DNA of 64,000 nucleotides. Origin: Bacillus sp. UNC438CL73TsuS30 (GTDB taxonomy: Bacteria; Bacillota; Bacilli; Bacillales; Cytobacillaceae). This document shows, in pieces, positions 50,378-59,210 of the stretch (the first letter of the stretch is position 1; each line of letters begins with the position of its first letter). Below the pieces are notes generated by a model. That model did no database searches. It saw only the letters and a list, made by a program, of their open reading frames with translations, and was not told the DNA's origin. The stretch covers positions 235,060 through 299,059 of the forward strand of contig NZ_KI535295.1 in NCBI RefSeq assembly GCF_000482325.1, given 5' to 3'. The translations under genes were made by a program, and so were the position numbers.

Positions 50378-50746
50378 TTGACAAACATCGAAGCGATAAA
50401 AGCAGAAAGAGTTTTCGAAATTGATAAAATCGCAAAATTTGATCCAGATGAAGCGCAAAAAAACTATTTCTATGAAACAGATAAAACAGTTGGAGCCGTT
50501 TGGTGTCTTGAGCCTGGTCAGGAATTATATTTACATTCCCATTCGAATGTTGATGATATTTGGGTGTGCATGGAGGGGGAAGGAATTTATTTCCCAGACT
50601 TAGAGAATGAAATTCCGATTAAAAAAGGCATGGTATTATTAGCTAAACCAAATCAAATTCATGGAATGAAAAATACAGGGACAGAGCGATTCATGTTTGT
50701 AGGCTTTGCTGCTGGTTCATTGCCAATGGATATTACGAGATATTAA
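50378..50746 (+). CDS. Small single-cupin protein, possible ureidoglycolate-processing enzyme
   Basis: A 122-residue single cupin: GAVWCLEPGQELYLHSHSNVDDIWVCMEGEGIYFP contains the HxH-x-E-like metal motif (HSHSNVDD) and GMVLLAKPNQIHGMKNTG the second histidine. It follows allE and precedes the operon terminator at 50,852, so it belongs to the ureidoglycine/ureidoglycolate step. The expected AllA-type lyase and AllD dehydrogenase are not seen in the window, and this cupin could replace them; that is inference. Start is uncertain: TTG after GAAGGGGA is chosen, with in-frame GTG (50,360) and ATG (50,345) upstream. Confidence 0.72.
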   Translation: MTNIEAIKAERVFEIDKIAKFDPDEAQKNYFYETDKTVGAVWCLEPGQELYLHSHSNVDDIWVCMEGEGIYFPDLENEIPIKKGMVLLAKPNQIHGMKNTGTERFMFVGFAAGSLPMDITRY

Positions 50747-50851
50747 TAGTAATAATGAATTTATAAACTATAAATTTGTTAAACTAAATAATGTAAGTAT
50801 CCGTCTTTAAAAAGTCGATTGATGCTTTAAACATTCATATAATAAGTGATT

Positions 50852-50897
50852 GAAGAGGAGCGATTGTAATGAAGACAGTCGCTTCTCTTCATTTTAT
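50852..50897 (+). terminator. Terminator of the allE-cupin transcript
   Basis: GAAGAGGAGCGATTGT pairs with ACAGTCGCTTCTCTTC (two G-U pairs), followed by ATTTTAT. Confidence 0.82.
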
Positions 50898-51510
50898 ATA
50901 AATAAATCCAATTTATTTAAATCAATAGGATTCATAAAGTAATCATTTTTTTGGAAGAGGTGTCGATTCATGATAAAGCAAGGAGATGTTGTAGCATTCT
51001 TGTCTCCTGTACAGCCACAATCGGATTCTTACAAAGTACAAAATTATATAGGAGAAAGCCGTTTATGATATTTTAGAGAAAATGGTTGATTGGAATAAGT
51101 TAACAACGAAATTAGCCGGATAGGCATTACGATAAATAAAGACAAATGGATTGAAACCTTTTCTTTATTTGTTGTCACTTTAAAATTTGGGGTCATTTTT
51201 ATGCAGGATTTAATCTATTAAATGATATGGCATCCCCTTAACTTTGATAAAAAATATTCTGAATATTCTTGAATCAATTTCTTACATGTGATAAAATTCA
51301 TTTCAACAAAAGATTTAAGAGAAACTGTATTTCTCAATAAGCAACAGAAAATAGAAAGGCGTGATATTTATGAAATAAGTAAAGAAAGGTGGATACAATA
51401 TCTAGCCCCTAAACGATTTCCTTAAAAAACGGATATTTCCTATTGGAATTATCCGGTCATAGTTAAACTTGGAAGTTGCATTTAGAAAAAATCACAACTA
51501 AATAAATAAC
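50898..51510. other. Spacer with a broken small gene
   Basis: ATG at 50,970 after GAAGAGG opens IKQGDVVAFLSPVQPQSDS-YKVQNYI; a shift near 51,055 continues EKAVYDILEKMVDWNKLTTK to a TAG at 51,120. It looks like the two halves of a lost gene of unknown family. A further hairpin AAATAAAG/CTTTATTT lies at 51,134-51,170. No intact gene. Confidence 0.4.
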
Positions 51511-51572
51511 TTGGTAATACAGGTCTTTTTTATTAAAATGAATTTAAAACGGCGTTGTTTGATAGCGAACGA
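51511..51572 (+). promoter_or_regulatory. Promoter and operator F
   Basis: TTGGTA, 17-bp spacer, TAAAAT, then TAAAAC-GGC-GTT-N11-AACGA at 51,545-51,572. It controls the small zinc-ribbon gene at 51,690 and perhaps malic enzyme beyond. Confidence 0.65.
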
Positions 51573-51689
51573 ATTAGTGCTTTCTAATTATCAATAAAGA
51601 CGGTATTAATGAAATTTATGCTTATATACCAATGGGTTAGACTGAATTTTCTTTCAAGATTAATAAACTAGATTAAGAGGAGGATTTTT

Positions 51690-51863
51690 ATGTGCGCAAA
51701 TATTACAATTGAACGGAAAGACACTGATTACCTAGGGTTTTATAAAAATCTCCCTTCAAAAATTTGTTCTGATTGCGGCTATGATATTATCGAACAGCAT
51801 GAATTGTACCTGACTAAATGTGAACAGTGCATAAAGAAGGAGTATGATTGGGATAAAAAATGA
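51690..51863 (+). CDS. YhfH-like small zinc-ribbon protein
   Basis: A 57-residue protein after AAGAGGAGG. ICSDCGYDIIEQHELYLTKCEQCIKKEYD has the CxxCG-x-EIxEQHExY-x3-CxxC pattern of the YhfH family of short Bacillus proteins. It follows operator F by 117 bases, linking it to the glyoxylate regulon. Function of the family is unknown; metal binding is expected from the cysteines. Confidence 0.75.
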   Translation: MCANITIERKDTDYLGFYKNLPSKICSDCGYDIIEQHELYLTKCEQCIKKEYDWDKK

Positions 51864-52279
51864 ATATTGAAAAACGGTGTTACAAAAAAGCTTTTGAATT
51901 TCTCATCTTCGATAAGTACCTTATGGAACTATGTATCACAATAGGCACTTAACGAAGGTATCGAAGTGAAAATGTATGGTTTTGGATCTATAAAATGAGT
52001 TTCAGAATTTCTTCATTGTAAAAAGTAATCTGTAAATCGTTGCTTTTTTTTAAAAAAGTATAGAAACGTCGTTCCTTAATGGGCAACATGAGGAAATGAA
52101 AGGTGGTGTTAGCACCAGATAGAGGGGGAATTTAATTAGGTTTATCAAAAGAAATTCGCGGAACAGTGTAAACCATGTAGGAAGCGGACATCTATGAGGT
52201 TCATTTTCTGCCCCAGGCGAATTGGAGATAACAGCAACAACAAATAGTGCAACCATTAAGAAATGGAAAGAGGGATTGT
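51864..52279. promoter_or_regulatory. Leader of malic enzyme with operator E
   Basis: Operator E at 52,062-52,089 reads AGAAAC-GTC-GTT-N11-AACAT, and includes GTTCCTTAAT exactly as in operator D. The remaining 190 bases to the malic enzyme start hold no gene. Confidence 0.65.
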
Positions 52280-53524
52280 ATGTCAACGTTACGTGAAGAA
52301 GCATTAAAGATACACAAAAAGTATCAAGGAAAACTGGGGGTTCATTCAAAAATTCCTGTGCAAGATGCAAATGATTTAAGTCTTGCCTACTCTCCAGGTG
52401 TAGCGGAGCCTTGCCTGGACATTCATGAGGATGAAAGCAAAGTCTATGATTACACCATGAAAGGGAATCTCGTTGCTGTTATCTCGGACGGGACAGCCGT
52501 ACTTGGTCTTGGTAATATAGGCCCGAAAGCTGCTATGCCTGTTATGGAAGGAAAAGCATTATTATTCAAATCATTTGCAGGCGTAGATGCATTCCCGATT
52601 TGCCTGGATACAACGGATCCGGATAAAATCGTGGAGGTCGTCAAATTATTGGAACCGACTTTTGGTGGAGTTAATTTAGAAGATATCGCGGCACCGCAAT
52701 GCTTTGAAATTGAAGATCGCTTACGAAAGGTGTGTGATATTCCTATTTTCCATGATGACCAGCATGGGACGGCCATCGTAACGGCTGCAGGGTTAATCAA
52801 CGCTCTTAAATTGGCTGACAAAAAAATCGAAGATATTCGTGTTGTGACTAACGGCGCTGGAGCAGCCGGTGTAGCGATTGTGAAGCTCTTACTTCATATG
52901 GGGGTAAATGATGTTATTTTATGTGACACAAAAGGGATCCTTTATGAAGGACGTCCTTTCGGGATGAATCCGTTCAAAGAGGAAATGGCTCGAATCACCA
53001 ATAAAGGACAAAGGAAAGGGACACTGGCAGATGCACTTGAGAGAGCTGATGTATTTATTGGTGTGTCAGCCGCTGGTGCTGTAACGAAAGATATGATTCG
53101 TACCATGAACCATCATCCGATTATTTTTGCTATGGCCAATCCGGTTCCGGAAATCATGCCGGAAGATGCAAAAGAAGCGGGAGTGCTAGTCATTGGAACA
53201 GGCCGTTCTGATTTTCCGAATCAGGTTAACAACGTATTGGCGTTCCCAGGAATTTTCCGTGGAGCATTAGATGTTTACGCAAAAGAAATCAATGAAGAAA
53301 TGAAGATGGCAGCAGTTTATGCCATTGCCGGATTGATTTCAGATAAGGAGCTTAATGTGGATTATGTTATTCCAGATCCATTCGACCGAAGAGTTGCAGC
53401 ACATGTAGCAGCAGCTGTTGCCAGAGCAGCGATGGAAACTGGTGTTTCACAAAAACATGTTAATGTAGAAGAAATCAAAAAGAATCTTTTATTGGTAGAA
53501 GAAAAACAGCCAATTTTTTTATAA
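52280..53524 (+). CDS. NAD(P)-dependent malic enzyme
   Basis: Oxidatively decarboxylates malate to pyruvate. The 414-residue short-type bacterial enzyme shows YSPGVAEPCLDI, GNLVAVISDGTAVLGLGNIGPKAAMPVMEGKALLFK, LEDIAAPQCFEIEDRL (metal ligands), PIFHDDQHGTAIV, VVTNGAGAAGVAIVKLL (nucleotide fold) and IFAMANPVPEIMPEDAKEAG. AGAGGGA precedes the ATG; the extra upstream codons have no ribosome site. Regulated with malate synthase through operators E and G, it completes conversion of glyoxylate plus acetyl-CoA to pyruvate. NAD or NADP preference is not evident. Confidence 0.94.
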   Translation: MSTLREEALKIHKKYQGKLGVHSKIPVQDANDLSLAYSPGVAEPCLDIHEDESKVYDYTMKGNLVAVISDGTAVLGLGNIGPKAAMPVMEGKALLFKSFAGVDAFPICLDTTDPDKIVEVVKLLEPTFGGVNLEDIAAPQCFEIEDRLRKVCDIPIFHDDQHGTAIVTAAGLINALKLADKKIEDIRVVTNGAGAAGVAIVKLLLHMGVNDVILCDTKGILYEGRPFGMNPFKEEMARITNKGQRKGTLADALERADVFIGVSAAGAVTKDMIRTMNHHPIIFAMANPVPEIMPEDAKEAGVLVIGTGRSDFPNQVNNVLAFPGIFRGALDVYAKEINEEMKMAAVYAIAGLISDKELNVDYVIPDPFDRRVAAHVAAAVARAAMETGVSQKHVNVEEIKKNLLLVEEKQPIFL

Positions 53525-54218
53525 AGAAAGCCTATTCACTGATATAGTTGTCTAGGAAAACAAACTACACGTAAAGTTATGAGCAGACATACAGTATTTT
53601 TTTTGAAAACTTGGACATACGGACACAACAATATAAACACAGAGTGGAGTTAGTATGTCCAAGGATAATTTATTTTAATTAATCTGTGCTAATTTTATTA
53701 TTAGATTTTGATGGATGATATAACTGTATTGTTCCAGCAATATTTCACGTTAGTAACGTTGAAGTTAATTTATTGTTACCCTTTTTGGTTTACTCTCCCC
53801 GGTTAGTTCTTCGTTCAAGCTCTTCAAATACTCAAAAAGTAGTAAAATACACTCCTGTTTAATAAGTCGTTATTATTTAACCTTAAAACCGCCTCTCATT
53901 TATTTCCGTGAATGATTATTGTTTTTAAAAACTAGGATTCTTTTATCTTAGTATGAACTAGACAGAAGGAAGAATATATTTCTACCATTTCAATATGTGT
54001 TTTTTTGAACTAAACGGCCCAAAATCTACGGTAATTAGACAAGAAAGATTAGTGCCGTAAGTAATGAACAAATTAAGCAGATGTAATATTTATCCCCAAT
54101 TTCATTCAATAAAGTTTGGTTACACTTTGTCTGAGATTTACATAAAATCAATAATAAATAAAGGAATAAAAAATTTATTTTAAAATTTATAATTTTGAAA
54201 TAAATATTTTGAAAAATA
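53525..54218. other. Spacer between malic enzyme and malate synthase
   Basis: About 700 bases without a gene. It holds an 11-bp perfect inverted repeat CTTGGACATAC/GTATGTCCAAG (53,610-53,620 and 53,653-53,663) and, on the minus strand near 53,760-53,870, a 30-codon frame (LLLFEYLKSLNEELTGESKP) that may be the end of a lost gene. Confidence 0.45.
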
Positions 54219-54291
54219 TTGAAATAAAATAGATTATCATGCTATGCTATTTTAAACAAATAATGAAACGTTGTGGCGTAATAACGAACGA
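54219..54291 (+). promoter_or_regulatory. Promoter and operator G (malate synthase)
   Basis: TTGAAA, 18-bp spacer, TATGCT; operator G at 54,264-54,291 reads TGAAAC-GTT-GTG-N11-AACGA, the most diverged of the seven. Confidence 0.6.
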
Positions 54292-54341
54292 CGAAGTAAA
54301 AACACAAATTGTATTTCAATTAATTTGGGGGGAATCGTATC

Positions 54342-56522
54342 ATGGTAAATTATATTAAAAAAGGAAAACTTCAAGTAGCTCAAGAACTCTATGAATTTAT
54401 TAATTCAGAAGCCCTTCCAGGTAGCGGATTGGATACAAATCAGTTTTGGTCTGGTTTTGAAGGGTTAATCCATGACTTAACACCTCTTAACAAGAAGTTA
54501 TTAATGACACGTGAAGTTATTCAAAGCAAACTAAATACATGGTATCGCGAAAACAAAGGAAACTTTGACCTCGATACATATAAGTCATTTTTGAAAGAAA
54601 TTGGTTATCTTGAACCGGAAGTAGAAGATTTTGAGATTGGTACAGCTGGAGTGGATGATGAAATCACCCTACAGGCAGGCCCGCAATTAGTTGTACCGGT
54701 AAATAATGCGCGTTATGCGATTAATGCAGCCAATGCTCGTTGGGGTAGCCTTTATGATGCTTTGTACGGTACAGATGCAATCAGTGAGGAGGATGGAGCT
54801 GGGCGTCAAGGCGGTTATAACCCTGTCCGCGGCAAAAAAGTAATCGAATTTGCCAGAAATTTTCTAGACCAAGCAACACCCTTAAAAGATTTCTCTCACA
54901 AGGACGTAGATCGCTATACGGTGGCAGATGGAAAACTTAACGTTTCTTTAAGAAATGGTATCAAGACTGGTTTAAAGAATGAAGCAAAATTTGTCGGCTT
55001 CCAGGGTGATCATGAAAACCCATCTGCTATCTTGCTGAAAAATAACGGACTTCATTTTGAAATACAAATCGACCGTAATCATCCGATTGGCAAAACGGAT
55101 AATGCTGGTATTAAAGATGTCCTCTTAGAAGCAGCTGTTACAACGATTATCGATTGCGAGGACTCTGTTGCTGCGGTAGATGCTGAGGATAAGGTGCTAG
55201 TCTATCGAAACTGGTTGGGCCTTATGAAAGGAAACTTATCATCAACATTCAAAAAAGGCGATAAAGTCATGACACGGATGCTCAATCCGGATCGTAGGTA
55301 TGTATCGCCCAAAGGAAATGAAATTACGTTAAAAGGCCGTTCCCTTCTATTTGTCCGTAATGTAGGACATTTGATGACAAATAGTGCAATCCTTGATCAA
55401 AACGGGGATGAGATACAAGAAGGGATAATGGATGCTGTCATCACGAGCCTTGTCGCGAAACATACGCTGCTTGGAAACGGAAAATACCAAAACACGGCTA
55501 AGGGATCTATCTATATTGTAAAGCCGAAAATGCATGGGTCGGAAGAGGTCGCTTTTGCTAATCAGCTTTTTAGCAGGGTTGAAGATTTACTTGGACTTGA
55601 ACAAAACACTCTTAAAATAGGTGTTATGGATGAAGAACGACGAACGACATTGAATTTGAAGGCATGTATTAAACAAGTGAAAGACCGGGTTGTATTTATA
55701 AATACCGGGTTTCTCGACCGAACAGGAGATGAAATTCATACCTCTATGGAAGCTGGCCCAATGATTCGGAAGAATGATATGAAATCATCCAAATGGCTGC
55801 AGGGGTATGAACAATCAAATGTATTTGCAGGACTCTCATGCGGCTTAATCGACCGTGCCCAGATTGGAAAAGGAATGTGGGCAATGCCAGATTTAATGTC
55901 TGATATGCTTAAGCAAAAGATTGGTCAAGTAAAAACCGGAGCAAATACCGCTTGGGTACCATCTCCAACAGCTGCAACATTGCATGCTTTACACTACCAT
56001 GAAGTAGATGTAAAAGCAGTGCAGAATGAAAAACTAAATCAGTCAGCAGACTTACTTGAAGATATTTTAGAAATTCCAGTTGTTAAAAACCATAACTGGA
56101 CTGCTAGGGAAATTCAGGAAGAACTAAATAACAATTGCCAAACTCTTCTTGGCTATGTTGTCCGCTGGGTTGACCAAGGAGTTGGCTGTTCAAAAGTATT
56201 GGATATCAATAATGTGGGATTAATGGAAGATCGTGCAACATTAAGAATTTCTAGTCAGCATTTGACTAACTGGCTTCACCATGGTATTTGTACAAAAGAG
56301 CAGGTCCTTGGTACATTGCAGCGCATGGCAAAAGTAGTAGACCAGCAAAATCTAGGAGATTCTTATTATCGATCAATTGCTCCCAATTTTGACGACTCTG
56401 TGGCTTTCCAGGCTGCTTGCGACCTGATTTTCGAAGGTTATGACCAGCCAAATGGCTATACTGAACCAATTCTTCATCGAAGACGTATTGAAGCAAAAGC
56501 AAAGTTTGCGGTAGATCAATAA
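54342..56522 (+). CDS. glcB: Malate synthase G
   Basis: Condenses glyoxylate with acetyl-CoA to malate. At 726 residues it is the large monomeric G isoform (E. coli GlcB 723). Visible: [70 protein letters not shown] (catalytic Arg region), [19 protein letters not shown] (metal Glu), [24 protein letters not shown] (metal Asp, active-site loop), [25 protein letters not shown]. No isocitrate lyase is nearby, so glyoxylate comes from purine or glycolate, not from the glyoxylate bypass. GGGGGGAAT ribosome site. Confidence 0.97.
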   Translation: MVNYIKKGKLQVAQELYEFINSEALPGSGLDTNQFWSGFEGLIHDLTPLNKKLLMTREVIQSKLNTWYRENKGNFDLDTYKSFLKEIGYLEPEVEDFEIGTAGVDDEITLQAGPQLVVPVNNARYAINAANARWGSLYDALYGTDAISEEDGAGRQGGYNPVRGKKVIEFARNFLDQATPLKDFSHKDVDRYTVADGKLNVSLRNGIKTGLKNEAKFVGFQGDHENPSAILLKNNGLHFEIQIDRNHPIGKTDNAGIKDVLLEAAVTTIIDCEDSVAAVDAEDKVLVYRNWLGLMKGNLSSTFKKGDKVMTRMLNPDRRYVSPKGNEITLKGRSLLFVRNVGHLMTNSAILDQNGDEIQEGIMDAVITSLVAKHTLLGNGKYQNTAKGSIYIVKPKMHGSEEVAFANQLFSRVEDLLGLEQNTLKIGVMDEERRTTLNLKACIKQVKDRVVFINTGFLDRTGDEIHTSMEAGPMIRKNDMKSSKWLQGYEQSNVFAGLSCGLIDRAQIGKGMWAMPDLMSDMLKQKIGQVKTGANTAWVPSPTAATLHALHYHEVDVKAVQNEKLNQSADLLEDILEIPVVKNHNWTAREIQEELNNNCQTLLGYVVRWVDQGVGCSKVLDINNVGLMEDRATLRISSQHLTNWLHHGICTKEQVLGTLQRMAKVVDQQNLGDSYYRSIAPNFDDSVAFQAACDLIFEGYDQPNGYTEPILHRRRIEAKAKFAVDQ

Positions 56523-56544
56523 TTAATCATATGGATATGATAAG

Positions 56545-56576
56545 AGGCATTCTAGTGATTAGAATGCCTTGTTTTA
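56545..56576 (+). terminator. glcB terminator
   Basis: AGGCATTCT / AGAATGCCT stem followed by TGTTTTA, 23 bases after the stop. Confidence 0.8.
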
Positions 56577-56822
56577 TACCGTCTAGGTGCAGCCACTAAT
56601 GTATTTGAGGAAGCTTTAACAATAATGTAGTTACTCTTAAGAATATGAACCTCAGTTGAAACAATGAAATTTACAAGGTTACACATTGGTCTTCAACTCT
56701 GCTTCAAAACCTGAATATATATTTCATTGCCGGAGGTTACTGTTTTTTTCTTTAAATAAATCCATTTTGACCAATCAAAATGGATTCTTATTATTTTAAA
56801 AAATACTGGTAAGTGGGGTATT

Positions 56823-57092
56823 TTAAATAAAATCAACTTTATTTAAATAATTGTTTTTTAACATCAGTCCCGATTTCGGATAATATTTGTTCCGCCATTC
56901 AGTAGCTATTCCAGGAATGGAATCTAGTCTTTCGATATCTTCTTGGTGGGTGCTTACTCTTTTCGCCACTTCTTGATCCAGCATCTCGATTTGTTCAGTC
57001 AAAAACTCAATATGCTTTAAAATGGTTTTCAACAAAAGATGTTGATGCGAATTAATATAACCTTTAAGAGCAATCCAATGAAACAAATACAA
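56823..57092 (-). pseudogene. IS110-family transposase fragment
   Basis: An 89-codon remnant with the middle of an IS110-type transposase: HIEFLTEQIEMLDQEVAKRV followed by IERLDSIPGIA, i.e. the helical linker and the LxSIPGIG hairpin-helix-hairpin motif. The DEDD and serine-containing parts are missing. It abuts the decayed aminotransferase gene at 57,092. Confidence 0.55.
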
Positions 57093-57440
57093 AAATTCGT
57101 TTCATTTCGGTTGACAAAGAGAGATTAACTCTTGATTTGATTTTGTTAGACAATCTGATTGATGAGAATACCAAACTTGCCGCCGTAACACTTGCCTCCA
57201 ATGTCGTTGGGGCCATTACGGATGTTGAAAGGATTGCAAAGTTGGAAAAAGTGAAGTGGAAGCGTTACTAACTGTAGATGCCGTTCATGCTACCCGCATT
57301 TTCTGGTACAGTTCTATAAAATCGGTGCCGATTTCTTATTTTGTTCCGCATAAAAGTTTTTTGGACCACACCTGGGTATCTAATGCGAAGAAATTAGGCT
57401 TTTTCATTGCTCTATTAAAACGCCATTTAATTGATTCAGG
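57080..57440 (+). pseudogene. Decayed cysteine desulfurase-like (class V aminotransferase) gene
   Basis: One frame reads FISVDKERLTLDLILLDNLI and DENTKLAAVTLASNVVGAIT, the conserved stretch before the PLP aspartate in SufS/NifS-like enzymes. After shifts, ALLTVDAVHAT (the VDAxHAxPH motif) and, in another frame, IGADFLFCSA-stop-KFFGPHLGI (PLP lysine region) follow. At least two frameshifts and a stop break it, and both ends are missing. Confidence 0.72.
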
Positions 57441-57466
57441 CTTTAATCTATTTGTTTTATAGTCAA

Positions 57467-58330
57467 TTAATTTAAATCGACATAGATATTATCTAAAGGT
57501 ATTTTGGTATGATTTGATACTAATTCCTTTATCACTTTTTGAATGTTTTTAACTAACTTCGAAGAAGATTTTACTCTAATTAATGTGTATACTTCTTCTT
57601 CATTTATGCACCATACTTTTACATCCTCAACAGTTAGATCTTGGTTGGTTTCTTGTAGAGATTTTACAATCCCATCAACGGAATAGCCATTAGGGGTCCC
57701 TTCCATTAAGATATTAAAGGATTCTTTTGTGATTTTAACGCCACCAGTAATTATGATTATCGATGTTATTAAACTACCAATTGGGTCTAACCATGTTAGG
57801 CCAAAATATTTAATACCCAATGCTGCAATGACAACACTCACACTAGTAAATAAGTCAGCCAAAACGTGAATCATTGCACTTTTTACGTTCAAACTGGAAT
57901 TAGCTTTCGTCAAAATATAGCCCACGATTCCATTTACAACTAAACCAATCGTACCGACAACTAACATTTGGTTCGGAATGATTTCTATTGGATTAAACAT
58001 ACGACTGATCGCTTCACCAATTATAAATATAGGGATAATCACTAATGTAAAACCATTAATAAATGCTGCGATTGGTTCAAATCGTTTGTAGCCAAATGTT
58101 TTATTTTTTGTTACTGTCTTTGTAGCTAGAATGGTTGCGATTAGTGAAAGAATCAATGAGAAAGCGTCTGAACCCATGTGTACACCATCGCCCATCATCA
58201 TTAAGGAACCTGAAATAAATCCGTAGATAATTTCAGCTAAAGCAAAAAACAGGGTTAAGGATGCAGCCCAAATAAAAAGCTTTTTATTTTTTTTATAGTA
58301 GTTATCTAATTGCCCATCGTTGCTACTCAT
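57467..58330 (-). CDS. Cation diffusion facilitator (CDF) transporter
   Basis: A 287-residue CDF antiporter exporting Zn, Co, Fe or Mn. Six helices are predicted; FALAEIIYGFISGSLMMMGDGVHMGSDAFSLILSL (TM1-TM2 with the metal site HxxxD, here DGVHMGSD) and AMIHVLADLFTSVSVVIAALGIKYFGLTWLDPIGSL (TM5, HVLAD) are the CDF signatures. A cytosolic C-terminal domain (VEDVKVWCINEEEVYTLIRVKSSS) follows. The DHxxD set is H/D rather than D/D in TM2, often seen in zinc transporters. A perfect Fur-type box lies 160 bases upstream. Confidence 0.9.
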   Translation of the reverse strand: MSSNDGQLDNYYKKNKKLFIWAASLTLFFALAEIIYGFISGSLMMMGDGVHMGSDAFSLILSLIATILATKTVTKNKTFGYKRFEPIAAFINGFTLVIIPIFIIGEAISRMFNPIEIIPNQMLVVGTIGLVVNGIVGYILTKANSSLNVKSAMIHVLADLFTSVSVVIAALGIKYFGLTWLDPIGSLITSIIIITGGVKITKESFNILMEGTPNGYSVDGIVKSLQETNQDLTVEDVKVWCINEEEVYTLIRVKSSSKLVKNIQKVIKELVSNHTKIPLDNIYVDLN

Positions 58331-58938
58331 TTAAGTCATCTCCTAGATTAGAATTATTATAAATTTATAATACGGTTACTGTTAGCTAAAGTCAAATATA
58401 ATCGAGAATATTTTTCTATAAGTGAGAATGATAATTCCCCTCAATTACTGTAATATTGGACTATGCGATAAATAATTGCTAATATTAATGATAATAATTA
58501 TCATATAATTATATTTACTGAAGTATCGATTACTGTCACTTTTGATAAAGTAAGTATTCGTGGATAATAAGCACTGTTATAATCGCATAACAACTAAGAT
58601 AGTGAAGGGATGTACTGAAACTAACGGTGCTTTAGTGGAGTAGAATAATCTATGCTCCTTTGGAGTTCAAAGCAAAAAATTAGCCTTCAACGAGAACTTC
58701 TGCTAGGTATAACCTTGCAAATAAAATACCAATAGAATACTTTATAAGATTAAAAAAGGTCACAATAAACCTGAGAACTAAGCCTTGAAATAACAAATTA
58801 AAACACACTGTGAATTCATATGTGAAAACCAGAGTGTTTTATGTTGTTATTTGATTGTTTGCACTTCTAAAGTAAACCCGTTAAAATTCTACAGTTTTTT
58901 AAAATAATAATCAAAAAATTTTAAAAGTTAATAATGTT
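58331..58938. other. Spacer upstream of the CDF gene
   Basis: About 600 bases with no gene. It contains the Fur-type box at 58,489, a second partial one (GAGAATGATAATTC at 58,424-58,437), and an AAAACAC/GTGTTTT hairpin at 58,799-58,841. Confidence 0.5.
58489..58503. promoter_or_regulatory. Fur box (7-1-7)
   Basis: TGATAATAATTATCA is an exact match to the B. subtilis Fur consensus TGATAATNATTATCA. Nearest start is the CDF gene, 160 bases away on the minus strand. Confidence 0.75.
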
Positions 58939-59072
58939 GAAAATTATTTAAAATTCCCATATAATGTTCACATCATCGTATTTATCTACCTCACAGATTT
59001 AAATACTAGGCAAAGAAGAAAACGGTTTTTTTTTTTAATAAACATGGAACAGCGTTTTGTAATAAACAACAA
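58939..59072 (+). promoter_or_regulatory. Promoter and operator C (permease 1)
   Basis: A strong promoter TTGAAA-N17-TATAAT lies at 58,939-58,967; operator C at 59,045-59,072 reads TGGAAC-AGC-GTT-N11-AACAA, 138 bases before the gene. Here the operator is farther from this promoter than at other sites, so a second promoter may exist. Confidence 0.7.
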
Positions 59073-59210
59073 CTGCGATGATGCAATTAATGTCTATTTA
59101 CTCCCTTAGATATTTACACAATGAGAAACATTTAGATCAAATTTACTATCTGCTACTCTGTTTTTTTGCCAAGAAAAATCTATCTTTTCTAATGTTTAAG
59201 GAGGAAAATA

